64,000 nt of DNA from Parascedosporium putredinis (lineage: Eukaryota; Ascomycota; Sordariomycetes; Microascales; Microascaceae): contig CASHTG010000010.1 of the NCBI GenBank assembly GCA_949357655.1, positions 372,001 through 436,000 on the forward strand, written 5' to 3'. The position numbers and the translations under genes were made by a program. Every line of letters starts with the position of its first letter. The first letter of the stretch is position 1. Shown piece by piece: positions 34,890-45,780 of the stretch. A model generated the notes under the pieces. The model saw only the letters and a program-made list of their open reading frames with translations. It searched no databases and was not told the origin of the DNA.

Positions 34890-37533
34890 ATCCCGATGTT
34901 GAGATGGGTGCGATGACTACTACCGAAACCAAGTCGACGAATCAACAAGAATCATAAGGCGTTTTTGGGACCCCTCGCAAAGAGAAGGACTGTTTTATTT
35001 TTACTCAAGGGCTGTATATTTGAATGGGAATTGGGCTGGATTTAGGATACCCGAACAGGATGGTAATTTTGGCGCTGGAGCTAAGGATTTGGTCACGGAA
35101 ACCTTGTGGACACCATTTGAGTCGAGGAGTCTCGGACATTTGAAGAAAACATAAGGCTGGAGAGCTGGTAATTATAGGATAGTCCCATAACGACTCCTCT
35201 TCACCACGCGCCTAATCGCACTAACGTGATAACCACACCAAATTCAGCCAAATACATGTGCTTGAAAAGGCTCGGACTAGAGGTCTTGGCCTACCTATCC
35301 ATTTCTCTCCACGACCGCCGGGGCGAACCTTATTTCCCTGAGGGCGTCAGACAGAGTGTATAGCCGGGAGAAAAGGAGCAGGCAAGAGAATCAGTGCACG
35401 CCACAACTTTAGCATGTGAGGCATCTCTTTTCTAAGCCGTGCTAGCTCTTGGATCCCGTAATGTCGTCGCAGCCTAGACCGCCAAGGACTGGCCAAAAGT
35501 AATGGCGCCGTACATGTTGTGATGAATTTACTGCCTTTTGATCGAGGAAGAGGAAGGCTTTTGGATCAAATCGGTTTCAACCAAGTTGTCGCGAGGTCTA
35601 GTTTGAATACATGTATTTGTTAATACCACAAAGAAGCTACTAGATTGCCATCTAGAACGCCTACCAGTAGCTACATGCCCTACATGTAGCCAGTTATTAT
35701 TACTTAAGAAGGGCTCCGAGATAAAATAAGAAAAGAAAGTCTTCCAAGTTTATTTTAGGACCACATTCAGGTTATACTAGCAAACCACCGGTCCGAAGCT
35801 CGCGGCCAACTCAAGAAAATGCGGATCAGCAGGCGCGTCATGTTCCACAGACGGCAATGATCTGTGAGGAGAGCGGATTGGATAGGTGGAATATTCCCGA
35901 ACAATAACAATGGACGGAAGGATCATGGCATAAAAGGAGAAGAATGGCGGGAACATCACCAACATAACCCAACAGGATTGAACCTTTTCAAAAAGGGGCG
36001 GACATGGGGGCTGATTGACGTCGGGGTTTGGGCGTGGGCTGTTGTCGTTCATCCTCTGAATCGAGAACTCACCTTCATATTCTGCACGTATCCGAATGCT
36101 GTTTGAGCGTAAGAGGAAAGGGTCAATTGGTTACATGTACATGTAAAGAAAACAAGACAAAACCAGGGTCATCCCAAAGGAACATTGAAGCATAGTCTCG
36201 CCAAATTGATTGCGGGCGGCACGGCCGGCACTCCGTGCCCCATCCCACATTTTCCCCATTGGCATCTCGCCAATAGATTGACCTGCCCCAGAAGCACCAT
36301 GCCGCCCCAGTTGAGCCTCTGATCCTTCTCGATCGCGACTTGGAGACTTGATGCGAATTCCCCAAGAATGCCCAAAGGATGAAGTGATGGACGACTCACC
36401 TCCGCTCTCCGTCTAGTCCACCAGCCCCACTGTCCGGCGTCGGCACAATCGCGCCCGCCCCACGAATTGAAAGATTCAAAGCACAGTCCGAAGAGGCGAG
36501 AAAGGAGGGCGCAAGAGTCGGATGCGACGCTAACCCACCATATAAATTGGGCGTTAATATATTTACGAAACGTCCAAGACCCAGCGAGTGTCCGCGAAGG
36601 GATCGATCTGCGCCCATCCCAACGCAAGAACTGTAAACTGGGTCACTACTCTCGTTGGTGCCTTTTCGTCTTCAATTTGGCTCTATCTTTCGCCTACACT
36701 TGCCACTGGCCGATTTTCCATGAGCGAGGCCTGGATTTTTGTTTGTTTCTGTTCATAGTTTACATGCAAGCGCAAGTGTAATCAGAGCCATGGATGCGGC
36801 GGTTTAGATGTGACGTACATAGAGGTAGCCAAGCAGCCTTGAACGGGCCACCTCGAAACCAAGAGGTACCGCGCGGCCAGCCAAGAGCTTGTGTGATGGA
36901 TCTTATTACGTGCGGAGGAGTAAATAAGAGCCAAGAACAAAAAAGACAAAAAACCAGCTTTGTAAATCAAATGAGAACAATGACGACTCTGGGCGGCCCC
37001 GCCCTCGATATTAAAACTCGATAACGTGGTACGCTCATCGCCTCCGGGACAATGTCCCCGAAAAAGATGCTCCAACGACGATGCGAGAAACCGTCGAGAT
37101 CGGCGAGGTCGCCGCCCGTTGCTCACGGGAAGGAAACCCGGGTCAAGAATCATGCGTTCTTGGAAAGCGTATCGAACATATTAATGTCGCTCTTTAGCGG
37201 GAACGTGGGGAGAGGCACCGACGAAATGATCGTGCCAACTGCGCCGACAAGGTCCTCCTCCCTCTCGTCATCGCAATGTCCGTGACTGAAGCATCTTGAC
37301 GACATTTCTCTATTTATACTCCATGATCTTCCCACCTTGTTGATCTCCTTTCCTGCCTAATAACTCAAAACCAACATCCACAAACCCACAAGCACCTCGA
37401 GATACCCCCATCTTCTCATTTCCTCTTCCGTCACTCACACCTTCCACAACACCTTTTCCTTCCTTCCTTTGTCGCACCCTTCTCCTTTAGATACCCCTAC
37501 AAACAGGTCTCAAAGCCCCAGCCCCTCTTCACA
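34890..37533. other. Intergenic region (2.6 kb)
   Basis: No recognised gene. AT-rich around 35560-35760. Four TACATGTA sites fall here (35608, 35681 and the overlapping pair 36132/36138). The last 200 bp is a CT-rich leader for the AA9 gene. Confidence 0.5.
37311..37318 (+). promoter_or_regulatory. TATA-like element of the AA9 gene
   Basis: TATTTATA about 216 bp before the AA9 start, followed by a CT-rich, C-rich leader typical of strongly expressed fungal genes. Position and composition only. Confidence 0.4.
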
Positions 37534-38251
37534 ATGTCTCTCAAGGCCGCCACCTTCCTCTCCCTCGCCGCTCTCGCCAGCGCCCACGGCCACGTCGCCA
37601 AGATCGTCGCCGGCGGCGTCGAGTACCCCGGCGCCGTCCCCGGCAACGTCCCCGCCGACTCCCCGGCTGGGCGGCCCAGAACCTCGACAACGGCTTCATC
37701 GAGCCCAACAGCTTCTCCAACGCGGACATCGTCTGCCACAAGTCCGCCACCGCCCTCCGCCGCCGCCAAGGTCGCCGCCGGCAGCAGCGTCACCCTCGTC
37801 TGGAACACGTGGCCCGAGTCCCACCGCGGGCCCGTCATCGACTACCTCGCCTCGTGCGGCGGCGGCGACTGCTCCTCGGTCGACAAGGGCTCCTCTCCTT
37901 TGCCAAGATTGCCGAGGCTGGTCTCGTCTCGGGTTCGAACCCCGGTACCTGGGCGTCTGATGAGCTCATGGCTAACGGTAACGCGTGGACCGTTACCATC
38001 CCCTCGAGCGTCGCGCCCGGCCACTACGTTCTCCGTCACGAGATCATTGCTCTTCACGGCGCGGGCTCCGCCAACGGCGCTCAGGCGTACCCCAGTGCAT
38101 CAACATTGAGGTCACCAGCGGTGGCTCCTCCAGGCCTTCGGGCCAGGCGGCTACCGCTTTCTACACCGCGACCGATCCCGGTATCCTGTTCAACCTCTAC
38201 CAGGACTTCAGCTCCTACCCTATCCCTGGACCTTCCGTCTGGAGGGGATAG
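37534..38251 (+). CDS. AA9 lytic polysaccharide monooxygenase (first copy)
   Basis: Intronless. Signal peptide MSLKAATFLSLAALASA; the mature protein begins HGHVAKIV, so His1 forms the copper histidine brace. The second His is in NTWPESHRGPVIDYLASC; later RHEIIALHGAGSANGAQ and AYPQCINIEV give the conserved active-site His/Gln and the axial Tyr. C-terminus DPGILFNLYQDFSSYPIPGP ends without linker or CBM1. Copper-dependent oxidative cleavage of cellulose, secreted. Broken by about four one-base shifts: C4 37661-37664, near 37745-37765, G3 37887-37889 and C4 38090-38093; all but the second are repaired by adding one base to a run. Convergent with the second AA9 gene. Confident of family; regioselectivity cannot be told. 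Confidence 0.9.
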
Positions 38252-39370
38252 ATTGGTTAGGGATAAAGGCAAATTGAGGGTTGTTTTTCTTTCTCTTCTC
38301 GTGTATATATCGCGAAGCTGGCTTTGTACAAAATAGATATTCCCCGACTGTGAGACAATGACATAACTGTATTCCGTCTGTTAATCTTCGTGCTATCTGT
38401 TGTATCAGCCCTGGCGTATCATACACCAACGCTGTTCCCTGCTTGATGCGTGTATCCAACGTTGTAATCAAGTTGACTCCGAAACTTGGGCAGGTTTTCC
38501 TTCGTTGCGAGATGGTGGAGATTGATCAGCGGAAATCCCTGGTCGGCGGGAGCCAGCAATAATATGTGCGTCCAGAAATGGACAAGGGCGAGCAAATTGG
38601 CGGGAGTTCGCATTTTAGCCGTTTACGCTACATAGATTTGGATGTTTCTAGAGCTTGGTTCGGCTAGCTGGTATTGCACCATCACGACCACTTCAAATTG
38701 GGGGACTGCAGCGGCTCGGCAGTCCACGCGGGTCAGACAGCGGGAAGTGGACGGGAGCAGGCATGCGGGGTATTCCTCACTAACAAAATGAATACTGACA
38801 GCGAAACCTAGAATATGATAATTCGCGATCTTGGGTGAAGCAGCACTCATAGTGCCACACATAGTCATAAGTCAAACAAGAGCCGGGCGTAGAAGAGTAC
38901 ATGTATTGTTGTGGTGGTGGCAGACGCGAGAAGCGTGGGGCATCAGATGGTTGCGATGCATCGCTGGGCGACTTGGCGTACGTATCGGATATACACCAGC
39001 AATATTACCCTGCGGAGGATGTTAACTGTCGCCGTAAAAGGGTGCCTTACCACAGCGAGGTCAATCAAGGCCCCATTGATGTAGTCTCACAGCAGGGTCG
39101 CACTCCTCGTCATATACACTACAGTCACTGCAAGTCAAGGAGAGAGTTTTGCATGAAATGGTGGTTGCGCAACCATATATGAATCGGCAGGTAGTATCTA
39201 CCAGGAAATATAAAATACACAGAAGAATTGAAACCGCATCCCCTCTCTACAAAAGAAGTCTCTCCCGAGAACAAGGTGTCTAAAAAGAACAAATGAGGTT
39301 TTGGCGGCCATCTAGGCATGAGGAAGGAAAAAAGGAGAAAAGGTAGGACGCAGAGACAGCTGCAGGCCAC
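38252..39370. other. Intergenic region between convergent AA9 genes
   Basis: About 1.1 kb, shared 3' flank; no gene seen. One TACATGTA (38898). Confidence 0.5.
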
Positions 39371-40376
39371 TTAGGCGGTGACATCACGGGCGTGGCGGCG
39401 AGCGTTGTTGTTGTTGCCAGCAACGCTGGTGAGCCACGCGATGAAGGTGTTGAGGGTGAAGGTCTCAGGGAGAGTGGAACCGTTATCACCGCCGGCAGGG
39501 GTGGTGGGGGTGGGAGTGGCGGGCTCCTCGGCGGCCTCAGTCTCCTCAGGAGTGGGAGCGGCAGTCGAGGTAGCAGAAGGAGCGGGGTAGTGGGAGTAGA
39601 GCCGCTGCCGCCACCGTTGTTTCCACCGGTGCTGCCAGCCTTGTAGAGAGCAGGGCCGGGGATGGTGTAGCTGGTGATGGTGGTGTAGGGGTTGAAGAGG
39701 ATACCGGGCTCGTCAGCGGAGTAGAGCTCAGTACCGAGGACACCAACGGGGTTGTCGGTTCCGGAGCCGGTGATCTCGATGTTCATGCACTGGGGGTAGT
39801 TCTGGGCGCCGTTGGCGGAACCGGCACCGTGAAGAGCGATGATCTCGTGGCGGAAGACGTACTGGCCGGCGGCGAGGGTGGAGGGACCTTGGTGACCCAG
39901 GTGTTGTTGTTGGCAATGAGGTCAATGGCGGCCCACGACTTGGTGGACGCGTCGTAGCCGGCCTCCTCGATCTTGACCCACTTGAGGGCGGCCTTGTCGG
40001 CCGAGGTGCAGTCACCGCCGCAGTTGGCGACGTAGGTGATGACGGGACCGATGTGAGACTCGGGCCAGTCGGTCCACTGGAACTCAATGGTGCCACCGGC
40101 GGCGACGCTAGCGGCGATGTTGCCGGGGCTGGCGTTCTTGTGGCAGATGATGTCGGGGCTGCCGTAGCTGTTGGGCTCTACGAAGCCGTTGTCAAGGTTC
40201 TCGGCGTACCAGCCAGCGGTGTCGGGGACGGGCTGGTTGTTCTGCTTGGCATAGTAGTAGTTGAGGAGGAAGCCTCCGTTGTACTTGCCGTCCGTGACGA
40301 AGCCCGTGACGGTGCCGTGGGCGAGGGCGGTGGCGGCAAAGGTGCCGGCGAGGAAGAGCTTGGTGGCGAGAGACAT
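39371..40376 (-). CDS. AA9 lytic polysaccharide monooxygenase (second copy) with C-terminal linker
   Basis: Start at 40376: signal peptide MSLATKLFLAGTFAATALA, mature start HGTVTGFV (His1). Active-site blocks: WTDWPESHIGPVITYVANC, RHEIIALHGAGSANGAQ and NYPQCMNIEI. After GPALYKAGSTGG follows a Gly/Ser then Thr/Pro/Glu-rich linker of about 50 residues and a C-terminal block FTLNTFIAWLTSVAG plus a basic end (ARRHARDVTA); no CBM1. The short hydrophobic block is not a clear GPI signal. Two one-base shifts: plus-strand G3 at 39883-39885 and G4 at 39584-39587. Intronless, as is the first copy. Shares HEIIALHGAGSANGAQ with it, so the two are related, but the linker and N-terminal third differ. Secreted, cellulose-active by family. 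Confidence 0.9.
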
Positions 40377-43300
40377 CTTGGGCTACTTTTGTGCTTTTTT
40401 ATTGTTCCTCGGGTGGATGGTTGTGAAACGAAGGGACGCCTAAACAGGGTCTTGTAAACACAGGAAAGAAGTTCTGGGGAGTTTTGTTCAAAAAAGAGAG
40501 AGAGAGATTGTTAAAAAAGCGAATGGTCCCAGCTTCACACAGTGAAGACGACGATGGCGAGGCTTAAAGCGAAAGAATGGAGGAAAATAGAAAAGAAGGT
40601 CTGTTTGGTCCGACTGAAGGATGCGGCTTGGAGAGGAAAGGAAAGAAGAAAGACCATCTTGGGGGCGGATTCGACTTGTATTTATTCCCAGTCGACGTTG
40701 AGATCGAGCATCGCCCTCTCCTTCAACATCTTCACCGAATGGATGCCGTCCCCTCAGCTCACCGATCCGGCTTATGGAGCCACGAGAAAAGCACGAACCG
40801 GGCTCGGGAGCGCACTCGGGGCTGGAGAGGGGAGACCCTTGTCTTGCGGCTCAAGCTCTGAGTGGTGGAATTTTAACAGTCGCCCGAGCTGCCAACAGCG
40901 CCAACGTTTTCAAAGAAGACCAGTTTCGGCCATGGGGCCGAGATGAAGGGCGGCGCTAGGCTGCAGGGCACGCCTCGCCCCATTTTCGTCTTTGGGGGAG
41001 AGGACGCCTGGGCCCGACAAGGTTGCTGACAGCTCCTTCGAACCATCTAGCGTCGGTCTAGCGTGGTTCATCTCATGATTGAGAGACGCCTGGTCTCTCT
41101 CGCGATGCAGGGGCTGGGAAGGAGTGGAGCATTCGGAGAACCTCAGCGCTGCGGGCTCGATTATCACGGCGTCTTCCAAACGAGCCCGACAAAAAAAAAG
41201 GTCCATCTTGGGTGAGGAGCAGTGGAGGATTCCATCGGATCCTCTCCCAAGATCGATCTCCATCTCCAAGCCCAACGGCTACCCACTTGTCAATCCTGCC
41301 TCCTTTCCGAACCCTGTCTCCCGCCAAGGCTAGCCACCAATACGGGTTGACGCTTGCCAATTTTTCTTGTCTTCTCCGGGAGGCACTTCCAAGCATGATT
41401 ATGCCTCTTTTCACTGGATACCAATGCTTTTCTCGCATCTTCTTCCCACTCCGACTTAAACAGCGCTTGGCTCGCGAGCATCTGTCTGGCTATCGAGCAC
41501 GCACTGGTGAAACAATCTCGTCATGCATCTTGCGCCCACCAAGGATTGGGCCCCGCCGTTTCCTTTATCTGTTTCAGGTTTACCCCACCACCATATCCTC
41601 GGCACGCTCTCGCTGAGCTGGGAATTGATTACGGATGGTTGCATTTCCTCGGGTCTCCTTTGCTTTGTTCACACAATCTGACGTATTCCCCTCCTCTTCT
41701 TTGCGATGCCTGGTTTTTGATTCTTTTGGGAGGGGCTTCGTGCTGTGCAAATTGCCAACTTGTGTCCTTGGCGCATAATTTTCCATATTGAATCTTTAAG
41801 CGCAGGCACTCCATGCCAGGATGATGCGGTGGCGAGGGCCAAAGGAGAGGAGCCACGAGAGCCGCCTTTACATGGCTGGTTTACGGTGGGAAGCGCGAGG
41901 CGTTGGCTACTGGCCAAGACGCTGTCAAACGATAGCGCGATATTCCATGCAGGGCAGCGCAGGGCAGCGCAGACAGGGATGATTCACATCGCCGTCGCCA
42001 TCACCGTGCCTGGCGGATGCGTGCGTGGGGGTAGTCGGCAACCTGAAGACCGAAGCGAGTAGATGCGTACTCGGGCGTGACGCCGGGAGCCCAAAAGTAG
42101 TAAAAAAGAAATACAAGGAACGCTTAGAGCTGGTTCGCCTCGCTGGGAATCCGCACGCGAGCTTGGCAGAGGATCTCCTGATCTTTTACTAGGATTGTGC
42201 GGGGATCGCATTGACTTGGCTGGTGATCAATGCCCGCTGTTTTGCGGAAATCTTGGGATGATTTCCCGCTGGGAAGGATGGATGCTAGGGAGTCTATCTG
42301 CGAGAGTGGCTGGGCCGCGTGTTCCCTGTTGGAGGAGATGAGAAACGCCCCTTTGGCCCTCGTCGTGCTCTTAGGTATAACATTCGATAGATGGGATGAG
42401 GGAAAGGAGGTAGTCAGAAAAAGAATTCGGGTCGTGGACACAATTTTTTTCTTTAAAATGTGATAGCTTTTCAGAGCAGCTAGTAAGAAAGTGAACCTCC
42501 ATTGTGATTGTGCTAGTTGGGCCTCCTCTATGACGTTGTAAAAAGATCACGAATGTTCGGTTCGGCCGTGAGTCTTTGGCGTCACGAACTAGTGATCATC
42601 GTGTGCCCCAGCGTTCTGGGTCAGCCGTGCGCTCGTGCGGAAATGATTGGGACGCATAGCTAGTCCGGTAGTCCCCCAAGCGAACCAGACGGGATCTCGC
42701 GCCGAAAGCCCTCCATCAGCACAGGGATCAAAATCCCACGGCTTCATTTTTTTCTTTCGTCTTCTTTTCGAAGCTTTCAAAAATCGAAATGGAGCAAGGG
42801 GCCGGGCCCGAACTTCGAATCCTACGAGCGATTCGCCTCGCGGGCGAACCCTTGATGGTTCCCTCACCACGTTCGGCGAGCTTGGGCGCTTCGTTGCATC
42901 GCTGCTACTTGGACGGTGGCAACCGATCCTGGCGATGGTGGATCGCACGAGGAGAAGAAGAAGAATAGGGGCGACTTGGAAAGAATGGCTGTCAACGAGC
43001 ATCCCTGGCTAGTCTTCGTCCGATACTCGACTATACCCAACGTCGTCTAGTCGGGGGGACCCCGCCCGGTCTGTCTTGCCGGGGTAGGTGGTGAAGTGAG
43101 AAGTGAGGTGAGAGTGGTGCGTGGGCTGTGCGTGCCTGGCTACGCGGCAAGACATCAACCCCACAATCGGTTTCAAGCGAGTGGGTGTCGGTGATGCACT
43201 TGCAGCATAGATACTCGCGTAAATATTCCTCGAGAGCGCAAATCAACCCGAAGGAAGGGCAGGAAGTGATAATTGCCCAGTTTATTTTTATCTATTTGTT

Positions 43301-43961
43301 CAATTCTTTTAAAGAGTAAAAGAAAGGGTGTCAAGCGTAGCGTTGGTGTTGTTCCTAATCTCTCGTGAACCTAGTGCTGCCCCCGTTGATTGCCTTGGAC
43401 GAAGAGATCGTGTCAGTCTCGGCAGGAATTCCGAGTCAGGGGTTGGAGCCGTGCTCAGGAGTCGGCGTTGTAGGGCAATAAGCAAGGAGAGCTCCAGCCT
43501 TGGCATCTTGGCCAGTCCTTTCGTCGAGCCCCCAAGCTAGCCGGAGATGGCAGCATGCAGGGGAGAAGGGGCAGATAGAGAGGTACGTGGGATACTCTAA
43601 TCTCCTTGGAATGGTTCACGAGGGATTGTAACATTACGCACGGGATTACGGTTGCAGCCCAGGGGCAGGAGATGAAGGGACAATAGATCACTAAGTATGG
43701 CCTCCATGTCCTCGCCGCTGAGCTAGCAAAGGAAGCAAGCTTACATGAGGGATCTTTGATGTGCAATTTGTTTATTTACTCCTACTCTACGCAGCGGAGA
43801 AAGGCACTAGACTACGAGAAAGGCAGAAATATATACCTAGAGAAAAAGACAATCCAGAAGGCACGGTACCCCCGTCAGCGGTTCGGCCCAGCGCGAATAG
43901 GCAGGGGCCGTAGAGGCATCCCACGTCCCGCGAGCAAGGGTTCGTAGCCAATCTGATAGGC
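40377..43961. other. Intergenic region (3.6 kb)
   Basis: No recognised gene. A short AG dinucleotide repeat lies near 40494-40508 in the AA9 promoter. Open frames of up to 137 codons lack domain signs and are Arg/Pro/Ser-rich. Confidence 0.45.
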
Positions 43962-45780
43962 TTAGATGCCGCCAGTGTCGTGGGTTGAGCCAACGGGTCC
44001 GAAGCGGATGTTAGACCAGATGACCTTGGCGCTGGCGTGGTTGGAGACGACGTCGTCGGGGTCGCGGCCGGTCTCGGGGCAAGGACCACGGAGGGCTCCA
44101 GGGATGCCTTCCTTCTCCGGGGGTAGAGAGAGTCGAGCCAGAGCATGCTCGCGTAATGCTGAGTGAGAGAGGGAGGTTAGTGGCTAATCTTTTTCTCCTC
44201 TGTTTCTCTTTGGTAGGGAGATTTTGTTTGGTTCTTTCATCCTTCCGTGCTTGGAGGGACCAATCACTTGTAGAAAAGGTCCACTCTGGAGAGAGAAGAG
44301 AGGATGGAAGACAAAAAAGAAAAGAAACTTACGTCGGCCCAGATGGACAGGACAAGCACCATGGGGAGGCGGAGAGCGTCGTTGAGAGCGGGGTTCCTCC
44401 AATCTCGGCGTGGCGGTCAACGTCCTGGAACAGAGGGGGTAGGCCTCGCAATACTCGGGGGTGATGGCGTTGGAGAATTGCTCAAGCCCCTCAAGCTTAG
44501 GGGTAGGAACTTCGATGACATTGCCGTCCTGGATGAACAGCATGGACAGTTTGTCGACCTCGTATCGGGAAATGACGCTAGCCGGGTCCAACGTTAGCTT
44601 ACACGGAAATCTGCAAAAGACGGGGAGATTGAAAAGTGAAAAGAAGAGGGTTTGCGTACGTGAATTTCTTGGTCGTATCAACTCCGGAAGAGCCCTGGCC
44701 GTAGAAGTCGTGGTTTCCGAGACGGTAGGGGTTGTAGTCGCAACCGTTGGCATCGCACTTGCCGTTGAATCGGTCGGGAGAGTATGTGCCACCGCACTCA
44801 TCGTCGCCATTGCAGACATGGTAGGTGTTTTCCTCGCAGGCATGAGGAGTGAAAGCATAGGCGTGGGCGTTGGACTCCCTGAATTCCCAGATTCTTGTTA
44901 GTTTCTTCTCTCTCCTTTTCGCTTCCCAGCGAGGCCACTTTTGTAAGGGCGGCGTTCAAACTCTTCTTTTTCTGCGCATTGTACTTACCAAACGTCAATC
45001 TCAGCACAGCAGGAACCGAGGTTTCCGAGACCCGAATTCTCATCCGTGTCAGACTGAGTCCAGCCCTCGATATTGGCCTGTCGCGTTTTGTCAGTCACGA
45101 ATATGTCCAAGCCGAACACGGCAGATCCAGCTCCTGGATAGGAGTCGAAGCAAATATCGGGTTCAAAGAAGACTCACCTTTCCGTTGATGAACTTGAGAT
45201 CACGCGCGCACTGGGCATCACAGTATCCAACACCATACTTGGCACCGGCCGCGTTGTCGGGCTCATCGCTCATGCCGCCATCAGGCTTCATAGGTACGAG
45301 GTAGAGAGCCGAGTTCATGCCACACTCGACAGCAGACAAGTCCACGTCAAAGGCCAACTCGTTATCCATGAGGGTGAACATTTGGTACTTGCTATCACTC
45401 TCCATGAGATAGGTACGAGCACCAATGTTCTTGCCGTACTCGTGCTCATTGACAAAGGAGAGCGTAAGGGCATCTCCGCTGGTGGAGATGCCGTAGGTGG
45501 CCTCGTAGTCGGCACCCTCGACGGCGCAGTTCTTGGCGCAGTCAGAAGCGCTGGAGCACAGGTCGGTCCACTGGTTGCCGTCGTAGCAGTTCTCGTAGCC
45601 GTCGACGCCGTGCACCCAGCGCCAGTTGGCGTCGATGACGATCTCGCCGTTTACCGAGGTGCAGGACCCGGGCGCGGTGCAGCGCTGCCAGGTGATCTTG
45701 GGGTGCACCTCGTCCTGCTCCGTGCCGACTTGCTGGGCCCTGGCGAGGGCCAGCATGGAAAGGGCAGCGAGCATCAGCAT
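43962..45780 (-). CDS. GH7 cellobiohydrolase (reducing-end), no CBM
   Basis: Five exons: 45780-45178, 45077-44989, 44878-44660, 44577-44333, 44158-43962. Signal peptide then QQVGTEQDEVHPKITWQ, the GH7 N-terminus. The exon 2/3 junction rebuilds AEIDVWESNAHAYAF, holding the E-x-D-x-x-E catalytic triad (nucleophile Glu, Asp, acid/base Glu). Other family blocks: GMNSALYLVPM, YGVGYCDAQCARDLKFINGK, GSCCAEID, CDANGCDYNPYRLGN, MVLVLSIWAD and HYASMLWLDSLYPP. It ends GPVGSTHDTGGI with no linker or CBM1. Frame breaks at plus-strand G5 44435-44439, G4 44390-44393 and G5 44119-44123; each is cured by one extra base. Secreted, processive cellobiohydrolase-like by retained loops; endoglucanase is less likely. 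Works with the AA9 genes on cellulose. Confidence 0.92.

Noticed and set aside
37534..38251. Introns explaining the frame changes in the first AA9 gene
   Set aside because: No GT-AG pairs at the change points and conserved AA9 residues run directly across them; one-base additions restore the family sequence exactly.
42647..43012. 121-codon frame with Arg-rich sequence
   Set aside because: No homology recognised and overlapped by an equally long antisense frame.
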